Shown: positions 15,443 through 23,753 of the stretch, one piece after another
Layout: every line of letters starts with the position of its first letter
How positions within the stretch are numbered: the stretch's first letter is position 1
NCBI GenBank assembly: GCA_938005745.1
Contig: CALLMM010000026.1
Span: 173,513-237,512, forward strand
Source of the DNA: an uncultured Chthonomonadales bacterium
GTDB lineage: Bacteria; Armatimonadota; Chthonomonadetes; Chthonomonadales; CAJBBX01
Direction: 5' to 3'
DNA length: 64,000 bases
Program-made: the position numbers and the translations under genes
The notes under the pieces: model-generated
The model's database searches: none
The model's input: only the letters and a program-made list of their open reading frames with translations
What the model was told of the DNA's origin: nothing

Positions 15443-18406
15443 TTAACGGCGTTCCGGCGCGATCCGCCAGAGCAGGATGCTGTCCACCGCCACCGAGTCG
15501 CCGCCCCACCACTGTACGCGCATCTCCAGCGCGCCGCCGGGATGCGTGAACCGCAGCGGGATCGCGCGGAACTCACCGTCGGGCAGCGACTCGGCGCGCA
15601 CCTCGCGCTGCGCCGTAACCGGAAAGCCTCCTCCGACGCAGGAGTCTAGGGTCAGCAGGCGTCCGCTCCCCGATCCGATCCGCTTGAGCCGGAACAGCGC
15701 AAGATAGCGTCCCGCAGGCATCGGCGTATAGGGTCCGAAGAGGATGAAGCCGGTCTCCGCCCTGCCGGTCTGCGCCGTCCAGACCGCGCCGTTCAACGCC
15801 TGAGGGTCCTTCTGCGCAAATCCGGAGCGGTGCGGCAGTTCCGCCGCCGGAAACTGCCGTATAAACTCCAGCCTCTCCCGAACCGGCGCGGGGTTGAGAA
15901 TCTCCTGCTCCGGGATGGTCCGCAGGCGGATGCGCGTCCGGTCGGTTCCGGCGATCCCCTCCGGGATTAGCGCGATCTCTGCGCCCGTCGGAACGCCCTG
16001 CACCGTGATCGGGACCGCCTGCCCGGGGGCGAGACGGACTCGCTCCAGGCGAACCTTTGCGTCGCGCAGTCCCTGCAGGACCCGCAGGCGCGTCGTCATC
16101 GGTCGAGAGGTAACGTTCTGCAGGGTCGCCGTGAACTGCGCTGACTGTCCCTCCACCGACACCAGCGTGTCGGGAGCGCGAACCAGCACCTTCCGGGCGG
16201 CAAGGTGCTGACGGTAGAGCGACGCCAGATGATCCGGGCGCACCACCTCGTACTCCGGTCCGAGCCGTTCCGAGATCTCCTGCAGCATCTTCAGGTCGGC
16301 GAACCAGTTCAACACGAACAGGTGCATGAACGCGGGACGCTGCGCGGGGGTCTGGCTGCGAATCTGCTCCAGGACGCCCTCAATCTGCTCCTGCCGCGAC
16401 CTGCCTTCGTAAAACTGGGTCAGCGCATGAAAGACAGGAACACTATTCGCGCTCGGATAGACAGCCTCCTCGTAGCGGATGACGCGCCTTCCATAGTCGG
16501 GGAAGAGCGCCTCCAGCTGCGGTATCTTTTCAGCGTAACGACGGATCGCCTCCGGGCGGGTCGCGTTCATGATCCAGAGCGACTGCAGGTCCATACGCGC
16601 CATCGCCGCGCGGGTCTGCTCCAGGAAGCCGTCGAAGATCCGCTGTCGGTCCGGGCTGCGGTACCGGGCAGCGTAGGAGTCGGCGTAGGTGTATCCCACG
16701 CCGGAGACGGCTCCCAGAAAGTCGTCGGCGGGGGTGGCGGTGGAGTAGTAGTAGTCCACGATGCCCGGTATCAGCATGGCGGCGGAGGGGGAGATCGTCC
16801 AGCCCAGCGGAAGCTTCCCGCGTGTCGGCTCCCTCCATAGCTGCGGGAAGTTGTGGTGCGTCAACACCGGCAGATTATCGCCGTCGGAGATGATCCAGGA
16901 GACGTAGACCCTGTCCCTGTTCAGCTTCGGCGCAGGCGGCGCGGGTTTCTGGACAAAGCGCGGGATGCGGATGCCGGAGTGCAGGCTCAGGTTGGAGCAG
17001 TTGATCGAGCCGACCAGATACTTGCCGAACTCGGCGAAGAGCGTGACACCCGGTCCCTCGCCGATGCCCACATCTTTTGCCGCCCAGGGGTAGCTCATCA
17101 CCGGGATATTGACCGGCATCTTCGCAAAGAGCCGCTCCATCAGGCGCGCTTCCGCGGTCGGATTGGCGTAGGGCTTCGCGCCGTCAATGGGACCGGAGAG
17201 CCAGAAGATGAAGACGCGATGCTGCACCAGGTAGTCGCGCAGAGCCAGATGGTCGGGGTAGGAGCAGGCGAGGACGTGGTGATTCATCCGGGACCACAGA
17301 TTATCAAACGCCCACTGGTAGGCTTCGACGCTGGTGCGCCAGCGTCCGCGCAGATCTTCCCGCGCCGGCAGGTCCAGCTGCCGCGACAGGCGCGGCGAGA
17401 GCACGACGGCTCCGCGCACCCCGGCGATCATGGTCGCCACATTGATCGAGGCAGGCAGTTTTGGGTCGGTGATGACGGCTCCCTGAAACCGGCTGCGATA
17501 GCGCGCCAGCAGGCTTTTCAGGTCCGCAATGGTCTCGACAGAGCGGATATGCCCGCGTCTTTGCAGCCAGTCGAGCCACTGCTGATCGAACGGATTGGTC
17601 AGGCAGTAGAGTTCCGGGCGCGAGCGGTTCACCAGCCCCTGAAGGGTGTAGACGAGGAGCTGCTCATCGGGCAGCAGCCGGCGCGTGTCGAAGATCGCAA
17701 TGCGTGGCGCAGGCGGGGCGGAGCGCGGAAATATCTCCGGGAAGGGGCGCGGCTGCGGACGGTAGATCAGTCCGCGCGGCTGTCCGCTAGGAACGGCTTC
17801 AGGTGCGCGGACGGAGGGCAGCACGGCGGGCGCGCCCTCGACCCGATAGAGCAGAATGCGGTCTATGCGAACCGGGAGGTAGCCGCTCCATGTCAGCCGG
17901 CACTCCAACTTTCCGTCCGTGTAGCGGAACGCCAGAGGGATCAGACCGTACTTTCCGGCGGGCAGGTCTCCTCCGGAGATTTCGCGGGCGGTGAGGATCG
18001 TCTGCGCGTAGTCGGTGACGGCGTCCGCCTGTCCCAGCCGCTCCTCTCCCTCGACCTGCAGCGCTTTGATCCGAAAGAGCGCGACGTAGACGCCGGGGGG
18101 CAGGGTGAGGTAGGGACCGTAGAGGGCGGTCGTCTCGGGGCTGTCGCGGCGCGGCAGCAGCTCCCATGCGCGTCCGCCGGAGGCCTGCGGGTCGTCTACG
18201 GCGCGTCCCGCTTGGTGCGACGCCAGCGGTCCTTCGGCTTCCCACTCCCGCTCTAGCCGGTAGCTTCCTGGCGGAAGCGTTCGCAGGTCGCCGATCTCCT
18301 GAACTATCTCCTCCGGAAGTCCCTCTCGCGCCTGTCCCTGCGATCCAGCAGGAAGCAGAACAGCCGATAAAAGCAGAAAAACAGCGGGTAACCAGCGGGG
18401 TTTCAC
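15443..18406 (-). CDS. Secreted GxGYxYP-family protein (putative glycoside hydrolase)
   Basis: A 987-residue secreted protein starting at GTG 18406, 6 bases after AAGGAGAG. The signal peptide is residues 1-25 (LPAVFLLLSAVLLPAGSQG). The N-terminal part has an Ig/CBM-like beta region. The middle holds the GxGYxYP N-domain (from about IAIFDTRRLLPDEQLLVYTL) and C-domain, with VYVSWIISDGDNLPVLTHHN, LPLGWTISPSAAM and the family signature GVGYTYADSY (here Ala in place of the final Pro). The C-terminal 250 residues repeat the beta-sandwich pattern of the N-terminus (FILFGPYTPMPAGRYLALFR resembles ALYGPYLTLPPGVYVALFR). GxGYxYP proteins are linked by context to polysaccharide degradation but lack a firm biochemical role. 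It is first in the operon with cupin, kduD and rraA-like genes. Confidence 0.8.
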   Translation of the reverse strand: MKPRWLPAVFLLLSAVLLPAGSQGQAREGLPEEIVQEIGDLRTLPPGSYRLEREWEAEGPLASHQAGRAVDDPQASGGRAWELLPRRDSPETTALYGPYLTLPPGVYVALFRIKALQVEGEERLGQADAVTDYAQTILTAREISGGDLPAGKYGLIPLAFRYTDGKLECRLTWSGYLPVRIDRILLYRVEGAPAVLPSVRAPEAVPSGQPRGLIYRPQPRPFPEIFPRSAPPAPRIAIFDTRRLLPDEQLLVYTLQGLVNRSRPELYCLTNPFDQQWLDWLQRRGHIRSVETIADLKSLLARYRSRFQGAVITDPKLPASINVATMIAGVRGAVVLSPRLSRQLDLPAREDLRGRWRTSVEAYQWAFDNLWSRMNHHVLACSYPDHLALRDYLVQHRVFIFWLSGPIDGAKPYANPTAEARLMERLFAKMPVNIPVMSYPWAAKDVGIGEGPGVTLFAEFGKYLVGSINCSNLSLHSGIRIPRFVQKPAPPAPKLNRDRVYVSWIISDGDNLPVLTHHNFPQLWREPTRGKLPLGWTISPSAAMLIPGIVDYYYSTATPADDFLGAVSGVGYTYADSYAARYRSPDRQRIFDGFLEQTRAAMARMDLQSLWIMNATRPEAIRRYAEKIPQLEALFPDYGRRVIRYEEAVYPSANSVPVFHALTQFYEGRSRQEQIEGVLEQIRSQTPAQRPAFMHLFVLNWFADLKMLQEISERLGPEYEVVRPDHLASLYRQHLAARKVLVRAPDTLVSVEGQSAQFTATLQNVTSRPMTTRLRVLQGLRDAKVRLERVRLAPGQAVPITVQGVPTGAEIALIPEGIAGTDRTRIRLRTIPEQEILNPAPVRERLEFIRQFPAAELPHRSGFAQKDPQALNGAVWTAQTGRAETGFILFGPYTPMPAGRYLALFRLKRIGSGSGRLLTLDSCVGGGFPVTAQREVRAESLPDGEFRAIPLRFTHPGGALEMRVQWWGGDSVAVDSILLWRIAPERR

Positions 18407-18556
18407 GACTCTCTCCTTTTCGCATCGTGCAGGAGGCTGACCGTCAGCCCGTATCTCTCTTCGCGACGGAGGCGCGATTATCTTGCTGCCGGAGAAGCGA
18501 ATTTGCAGAGAGGTTGCGGCGCATGCAGCGCGAGGGCGGGAGCTGCGCCCTGTGTT

Positions 18557-18997
18557 TCAGGAGGCGGGAGCCGCCGGGATGGAGCAGAGCGGCTTGCTGT
18601 CGGTCGGCTCTTGTAGCAGCTCCGCCAGCGTGGTGGCGCGAAAGGTCTCTTCAACCAGCGCCATCGCGTTATCCAGACGCCGATGCAGAGGGCAGAGTTG
18701 TGCGCCATGCGCCGCCAGCCCCAGCGGGCAGGTCCTCAGGCGAGGCAGCGGCTCGACCGCCTCGATCACCTCATAGATCGTCAGCGACTCCGGAGGCTTC
18801 GTCAGCATAAATCCGCCGTGCAGTCCGCGTTGAGAACTGATCAGTCCCTCGCGTCCCAATCCCTGAAGCACTTTGGAGAGATAGGGAACCGGAACCCGCG
18901 TCGCCTCGGCGATCTGTCGCGCCGTCTGCGGTTGATCCGGGGTGGTTGCCAGACAGACGACGGCGCGCAGCGCGTATTCAACTGTTTGCGAAAACAT
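18557..18997 (-). CDS. Rrf2 family transcriptional regulator
   Basis: A 146-residue winged-helix regulator. The N-terminus FSQTVEYALRAVVCLA and the recognition helix region VPVPYLSKVLQGLGREGLIS match Rrf2/NsrR/IscR proteins, followed by RGLHGGFML. The cysteine motif is TCPLGLAAHGAQLCPLH, with two cysteines plus one further near the C-terminus; NsrR and IscR use three closely spaced cysteines, so an iron-sulfur cluster is possible but not certain. It is divergent from ywiC-hcp-nrfHA with only 80 bases between, which suggests it controls that nitrite/NO operon as NsrR does elsewhere. GGTGA precedes the ATG. Confidence 0.85.
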   Translation of the reverse strand: MFSQTVEYALRAVVCLATTPDQPQTARQIAEATRVPVPYLSKVLQGLGREGLISSQRGLHGGFMLTKPPESLTIYEVIEAVEPLPRLRTCPLGLAAHGAQLCPLHRRLDNAMALVEETFRATTLAELLQEPTDSKPLCSIPAAPAS

Positions 18998-19030
18998 CGT
19001 ATCTTTTCACCGATTTTTGATAGTGAAGAC

Positions 19031-19060
19031 TTGACTTCTAATGTACCACATGAGTATACT
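19031..19060 (+). promoter_or_regulatory. Sigma-70-type promoter for ywiC-hcp-nrf operon
   Basis: TTGACT at 19031-19036 and TATACT at 19055-19060, separated by 18 bases, directly upstream of the first gene. The expected start of transcription, about 19067, leaves an 11-base leader to the ATG at 19078. It overlaps the opposing promoter of the rrf2 gene. Confidence 0.6.
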
Positions 19061-19069
19061 TTCTGTAAA
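19040..19069 (-). promoter_or_regulatory. Candidate promoter for the rrf2 gene
   Basis: On the minus strand TTTACA (plus-strand 19064-19069) and TACATT (19040-19045) are 18 bases apart, with an extended -10 TGG before TACATT. It overlaps the plus-strand promoter almost completely, so only one direction may be active at a time. Confidence 0.45.
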
Positions 19070-19072
19070 CAA

Positions 19073-19084
19073 GATAAATGTATC
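19073..19084. promoter_or_regulatory. Small palindrome at the ywiC start, candidate operator
   Basis: GATA-AATG-TATC is a perfect 4+4 inverted repeat within AAGATAAATGTATCCT. It lies just after the -10 box and across the first codon of the ywiC frame. Its position would let a bound regulator block transcription. It is short, so chance is possible. Confidence 0.25.
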
Positions 19085-19992
19085 CTGTTATCCGCTATCC
19101 GCTAGAAAGCCGAGCTGTGATCTCCCGACAGACAGGCGATACCTCTCCGCTGCACCGACCGCGCTCTCCGGTATGGAGGATCGGGCGACCTCCCGTTCCC
19201 CGCGAACATGGAGCCTGGATTATCCTCTACGCGCCGCTGCTTCTCGGTTTTGCCTCCGCGCCTCGCCTCTCGCCGCTTCCCTTCCTGATTCTGTTGCTGA
19301 CTGTGACCGGACTCTTCCTGTCGCGACCGCTGGTCGGCGCGCTTTTGCGTCGGCGCGGGAGACCGGAGAGCGCGTTCTGGCTGGGCGTCTACCTGCTGGT
19401 CAGCGCGATCGGCGCAATTTGGCTGCTCACTGTCTGCCGCCTGCCCGCGATGATCTGGCTCGGTCTGCCGATGGGTCTGCTCTTCCTAGTTCATGCGTGG
19501 TTACAGGTGATGCCTTCACGCAGGCGGCTGGATCGGTCGCTCGGAGGGGAGATCGTGGCGGTCGCCGCGCTGACGCTGACGGCTCCGGCGGGAGTAGTCG
19601 CGGGCGGGGGCGCGCTGGATACAGACGCCTGGCGGCTATGGGCGCTCTGCGCGCTCTACTTCAGCAGCGGCATCTTCTATGTGAAGATGCTGCTGGCAGC
19701 TCTTGCGGTAAGAGGAACGATCGAGAGGCAGGAACGCCAGCGCATCGGTCGCGAACAGAGGATATACCATGCGCTTCTGCCGGTGCTGGCGGGGGTTCTC
19801 TGTATCGGATCTCCTGTCTGGAGATTCGCGCTGATCGAACTGGCGATCGTTCCTGTCATGGTTCGGGCGTATATCGGCGAGGCGCGTCTGACGAATCGGA
19901 CGCCCTCCTTCAAGCGGGTCGGGATGCTGGAGTCGCTCTATGCGCTCTGGTTTACCGTCTGCGTTCTGCTAGCCAACCGCCTCTCACTGTAG
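19078..19992 (+). CDS. YwiC-like membrane protein
   Basis: A membrane protein of up to 304 residues with about eight hydrophobic segments. The family signature PREHGAWIIL stands before the first helix (near residue 41), as in Bacillus YwiC, a protein of unknown function encoded in the nitrate respiration/fnr region. The same association with nitrogen oxide genes is seen here. The first 38 residues are not conserved-looking and no ribosome binding site precedes the ATG at 19078; because the promoter predicts a very short leader, the true start may be this ATG or an internal GTG near 19117. It is followed 36 bases later by hcp. Confidence 0.75.
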   Translation: MYPVIRYPLESRAVISRQTGDTSPLHRPRSPVWRIGRPPVPREHGAWIILYAPLLLGFASAPRLSPLPFLILLLTVTGLFLSRPLVGALLRRRGRPESAFWLGVYLLVSAIGAIWLLTVCRLPAMIWLGLPMGLLFLVHAWLQVMPSRRRLDRSLGGEIVAVAALTLTAPAGVVAGGGALDTDAWRLWALCALYFSSGIFYVKMLLAALAVRGTIERQERQRIGREQRIYHALLPVLAGVLCIGSPVWRFALIELAIVPVMVRAYIGEARLTNRTPSFKRVGMLESLYALWFTVCVLLANRLSL

Positions 19993-20028
19993 AGGCGATC
20001 TCATATCACCACACAGGAGTTACATGCC

Positions 20029-21678
20029 ATGTTCTGCTATCAATGCGAACAGACCCGCCACGGGACGGGCTGCGTCGAACTGGGCGTCTGCGGAAAAGAC
20101 CCCACCACCGCCGCGCTGCAGGACCTGCTGATCCATGCGACAAAGGGGATTGCGATGTACGCCCATCGCGCGCGTCAACTGGGAGCTGTGGATCGGGCGA
20201 TAGATATCTTTGTGATCGAGGCACTGTTTGCCACCGTGACCAATGTGAACTTCCACGCACCGCGCCTGCAGGAGATGATTCACCGGGCAGCGGAGACGCG
20301 GGATCGCGCGCGCGTGCTCTATGAGGACGCCTGCCGCTGCGCCGGAAAGACCCCGGAGGCATTGGGCGAACCGGCGCAGTGGCAGCCGGCGGAGGATGTG
20401 GACGAGCTGATCTATCAGGGACGCTCCGTCTCGATTCAGAAGCGGAAGGCACGGCTGGGCGAGGATGTAGCGGGGCTGCAGGAGCTTCTGCTGTACGGTC
20501 TGAAGGGAGCTGCCGCCTACTACGATCACGCCGTTCAACTGGAGCGGGAGGATGAGACCGTCTGCGCGGCGTTCCACGCCGGGCTGGACTTTCTGACTCG
20601 CGAAGATGCGACGATGGAGGAGCTTCTCGGCATGTGTCTGAAAGCCGGAGAACTCAACTACCGGGTGATGGAGATGCTGGACGCCGCCCATACTGAGACC
20701 TACGGGCATCCCGTCCCGACCACCGTGCGCATCGAGCCGATCAAAGGCAAAGCCATCGCCGTCTCCGGGCACGATCTGCGCGACCTGCAGGCGCTGCTGG
20801 AGCAGACCGAAGGTACCGGGATCAACGTCTACACGCACGGCGAGATGCTGCCCGCGCACGGCTACCCGAAACTGAAGGCGCATAAGCACCTCGTCGGCAA
20901 CTACGGCGGTCCGTGGATGAATCAGGCGAACGAGTTCGAGAAGTTTCCCGGCGCGATCCTGATGACCACCAACTGCATTCAGCGACCGCGCGACAACTAT
21001 ATGGACCGCATCTTCACCTCCGGACTGGTCGCATGGCCCGGCGTGCGCCATATCTTCCACCGCAACTTCGCCCCGGTGATCGAGGCGGCTCTGGAGGCTC
21101 CCGGATTTACGGAGAACGGACCCAATCGAACCGTGACGGTCGGCTTCGGACGCAACACCGTGCTGAGCGTGGCGGATAAGGTGATCGAAGCCGTTCAGAG
21201 CGGCAAGCTGCGCCACTTCTTCCTGATCGGCGGCTGTGACGGAGCCAAGCCGGGACGCAACTACTATACGCAGTTTGCCCGCGCCGTGCCGGAAGACTGC
21301 ATGATCCTGACGCTGGCGTGCGGCAAATATCGCTTCAACAAACTGGACTTCGGCGAGGTGGCGGGACTTCCGCGCCTGCTGGACATCGGTCAGTGCAACG
21401 ACGCCTACTCCGCCATTCAGATCGCGGTTGCGCTGGCGAAGGCGTTCAACTGCGGGGTCAACGACCTGCCGTTGTCGCTGATTATCTCCTGGTATGAGCA
21501 GAAGGCGGTCGCCATCCTGCTGACTCTCCTCTGGTTAGGTATCAAGAACATTCGCCTGGGTCCGTCGCTGCCGGCTTTCCTGACGCCCAATGTGGTGAAT
21601 CTGCTGGTGGAGCAGTACAACATTCAGCCGATCCGCACGGCGGAGGAAGACCTGCGCGCGATTCTGACCCCGGCGTAG
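20029..21678 (+). CDS. hcp: Hydroxylamine reductase / hybrid cluster protein
   Basis: A 549-residue cytoplasmic protein. The N-terminal cysteines Cys3, Cys6, Cys15 and Cys21 (CYQCEQTRHGTGC...C) bind the first iron-sulfur cluster. Later family motifs include YTHGEMLPAHGYP, GNYGGPW, FHRNFAPVI, FLIGGCDGAKPGRNYY, TLACGKYRFN and ISWYEQKAVAILL, which supply ligands of the hybrid Fe-S-O cluster. Hcp reduces nitric oxide or hydroxylamine and protects against nitrosative stress. The ATG at 20029 is 9 bases after AGGAG. In operon between ywiC and nrfH, with an Rrf2 regulator upstream, it belongs to the nitrite-reduction response. Confidence 0.95.
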   Translation: MFCYQCEQTRHGTGCVELGVCGKDPTTAALQDLLIHATKGIAMYAHRARQLGAVDRAIDIFVIEALFATVTNVNFHAPRLQEMIHRAAETRDRARVLYEDACRCAGKTPEALGEPAQWQPAEDVDELIYQGRSVSIQKRKARLGEDVAGLQELLLYGLKGAAAYYDHAVQLEREDETVCAAFHAGLDFLTREDATMEELLGMCLKAGELNYRVMEMLDAAHTETYGHPVPTTVRIEPIKGKAIAVSGHDLRDLQALLEQTEGTGINVYTHGEMLPAHGYPKLKAHKHLVGNYGGPWMNQANEFEKFPGAILMTTNCIQRPRDNYMDRIFTSGLVAWPGVRHIFHRNFAPVIEAALEAPGFTENGPNRTVTVGFGRNTVLSVADKVIEAVQSGKLRHFFLIGGCDGAKPGRNYYTQFARAVPEDCMILTLACGKYRFNKLDFGEVAGLPRLLDIGQCNDAYSAIQIAVALAKAFNCGVNDLPLSLIISWYEQKAVAILLTLLWLGIKNIRLGPSLPAFLTPNVVNLLVEQYNIQPIRTAEEDLRAILTPA

Positions 21679-21692
21679 AGTGAGCCACGAAC

Positions 21693-22274
21693 ATGAGGCT
21701 GCGCAGACTTATCACGCTGGCGGATGTTCCGCCGGGGCTGCGAATGATGTGCTTCGGATCGGTCGGGGTGTTTGTAGGGATGAGCCTCTATGTCGCGCGT
21801 GTTTCGGAGGCGACCTCCTACCTCTCCGACGATCCGAAGGCGTGCATCAACTGTCATATCATGACGCCGCAGTACGCGACCTGGCAGCACTCCAGCCATG
21901 CTCGCGTCGCCACCTGCAACGACTGTCACGTTCCGCATGACAACCTGATCTCCAAGTACTACTTCAAGGCGAAGGATGGCATGCGACACTCCGTCCTGTT
22001 CACCCTGCGGCGCGAGCCGCAGGTGATCCAGGCGATCCCGGAGTCGCGCCGTGTCATTCAGGAGAACTGTCTGCGGTGTCATGCGCGGGTGGTGGAGGAC
22101 GTCACTCGTTCCGCACATACCGATAAAGACCGCTCCTGCACCGACTGTCATCGGGAGGTGCCGCACGGCAGAGTGCACAGCCTCTCTGCCACGCCCAACG
22201 CGGCGATTCCTCCGCTCAGTCCGGTAACGCCGGAGTGGTTCGACAAAGCTCTGGATAGAACCGGGAAGGAGTAG
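21693..22274 (+). CDS. nrfH: Cytochrome c nitrite reductase small subunit NrfH
   Basis: A 193-residue tetraheme quinol dehydrogenase of the NapC/NirT family. An N-terminal membrane helix (MMCFGSVGVFVGMSLYVARV) is followed by four heme-binding motifs: CINCH, CNDCH, CLRCH and CTDCH. NrfH takes electrons from menaquinol and passes them to NrfA, the next gene. The length and number of hemes fit the family. It starts 14 bases after hcp and ends 3 bases before nrfA. Confidence 0.94.
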   Translation: MRLRRLITLADVPPGLRMMCFGSVGVFVGMSLYVARVSEATSYLSDDPKACINCHIMTPQYATWQHSSHARVATCNDCHVPHDNLISKYYFKAKDGMRHSVLFTLRREPQVIQAIPESRRVIQENCLRCHARVVEDVTRSAHTDKDRSCTDCHREVPHGRVHSLSATPNAAIPPLSPVTPEWFDKALDRTGKE

Positions 22275-22277
22275 CAT

Positions 22278-23753
22278 ATGAGTACGCAAACCGCTTCCCC
22301 TCGTCCCTCCGGAAAGCTGCTGGGCTGGCTGGTCTTTCTCGGCGCGGCGCTGGGCGTGGTGATGCTCGGTCTGCTCGCCAGCTCGATCTTTGAGCGGCGC
22401 GCCGAGCGCAATATCAGCCGCGTGCAGATGATCCAGCCGATTGCTGAGTGGGAGGCTGACAACAGCAAGTGGGGCGTCAACTTCCCGCGAGAGTTCAACT
22501 CGTGGGAGCAGACGAAACAGATGAACGAAAACACCAAATACGGCGGATCTAAACTCAAGGACTATCTGGCGGACAACCCGAACCTGGTAGTGCTGTTTGC
22601 CGGATTTGGATTTGGAAAAGACTACAACTCGCCGCGCGGGCACTACCACTCCGTGACCGATGTTACCAGCACCAAGCGTGTCAATGAGAAGACCCCGGCG
22701 ACCTGCTGGACCTGCAAAAGCCCCGATGTGCCGCGCCTGATGGCGCAGAAGGGGGTGGCGCAGTTCTATGCCGGCAAGTTCTCCGACTTCAAAGACGAGG
22801 TCAAGAACCCGATCGGCTGCGTGGACTGTCACGATCCAAAGACGATGTCGCTGCGCATCTCCCGCCCTGCGCTGAAAGAGGCGTTTGAGCGGCAGGGAAA
22901 GGATATCACCAAAGCGACCCATCAGGAGATGCGCTCGCTGGTCTGCGCGCAGTGCCATGTCAGCTACTACTTCAAGGACAAGCAGACCAATCAACTGATC
23001 TTCCCCTGGGACGACGGCTTGAACGCCGACGATTTCGACAGGTACTACGAGCGGGTCGGTTTCAGCGACTGGACGCATCCGATCAGCGGGGTCAGGGTCA
23101 TCAAGACGCGCCATCCGGACTACGAGATATGGATGCAGGGCGTCCATGCGTTCCGGGGAGTCTCCTGCGCCGACTGCCATATGCCCTACCGTTCGGAGGG
23201 CGGCGTCAAGTTCACCGATCACCAGATACGCAGCCCGCTCTACAATATGGCGAACTCCTGCCAGGTCTGTCATCGCTGGTCGGAGCAGGACATCAAGAAG
23301 CGGGTGGAGGGGATACAGGACAAGAACAAGGAGATGCTGCTTCAGACGGAGCGTTCGCTGGTGCTGGCGCATCTGACGATCGGCGACGCCATCAAGCTGG
23401 GAGCAACCGATGCGGAACTGGAGGCTCCGCGCAAGATGCTGCGCCGCGCGCAGATGTTCTGGGACTATGTGGCGTCCAACAACGGCATGGGCTTCCACGC
23501 GCCGCAGGAGTGCGCCCGCGTGCTGGGCAAGGCGAACAATCTGGCGCAGGAGTGCCGTCTGGCGACGGAGCAGCTGCGCACGAAGTACGGCGCGAAGTCG
23601 CTCTACCAGATGCCCGATCTCTCCACCAAAGAGAAGGCGCTGGCGTTCGTCCAGCCCTACATTGATGCGCAGAAGGCAAAAGAGGCGCAGCAGGCTCCTC
23701 CTGCCGCTCCGCCCGCCGGACAGAATGCTGCGCCGGGAGGAGGGATGCGCTGA
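22278..23753 (+). CDS. nrfA: Ammonia-forming cytochrome c nitrite reductase NrfA
   Basis: A 491-residue periplasmic pentaheme enzyme that reduces nitrite to ammonium with six electrons. An N-terminal helix (LGWLVFLGAALGVVMLGLLA) acts as signal anchor. The active-site heme uses the special CxxCK motif, Cys143-Trp-Thr-Cys146-Lys147, and four CxxCH motifs follow (CVDCH, CAQCH, CADCH, CQVCH). The Lys-ligated heme is the classical form, not the CxxCH variant. GGAGTAG lies before the ATG. The stop overlaps the resB start (TGATG). The C-terminal tail is rich in Ala, Pro and Gln. Confidence 0.95.
   Translation: MSTQTASPRPSGKLLGWLVFLGAALGVVMLGLLASSIFERRAERNISRVQMIQPIAEWEADNSKWGVNFPREFNSWEQTKQMNENTKYGGSKLKDYLADNPNLVVLFAGFGFGKDYNSPRGHYHSVTDVTSTKRVNEKTPATCWTCKSPDVPRLMAQKGVAQFYAGKFSDFKDEVKNPIGCVDCHDPKTMSLRISRPALKEAFERQGKDITKATHQEMRSLVCAQCHVSYYFKDKQTNQLIFPWDDGLNADDFDRYYERVGFSDWTHPISGVRVIKTRHPDYEIWMQGVHAFRGVSCADCHMPYRSEGGVKFTDHQIRSPLYNMANSCQVCHRWSEQDIKKRVEGIQDKNKEMLLQTERSLVLAHLTIGDAIKLGATDAELEAPRKMLRRAQMFWDYVASNNGMGFHAPQECARVLGKANNLAQECRLATEQLRTKYGAKSLYQMPDLSTKEKALAFVQPYIDAQKAKEAQQAPPAAPPAGQNAAPGGGMR

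Noticed and set aside
21624..23498. A 624-codon frame antisense to hcp, nrfH and nrfA
   Set aside because: The opposite strand encodes unmistakable multiheme proteins; the antisense product has no signal or domain.
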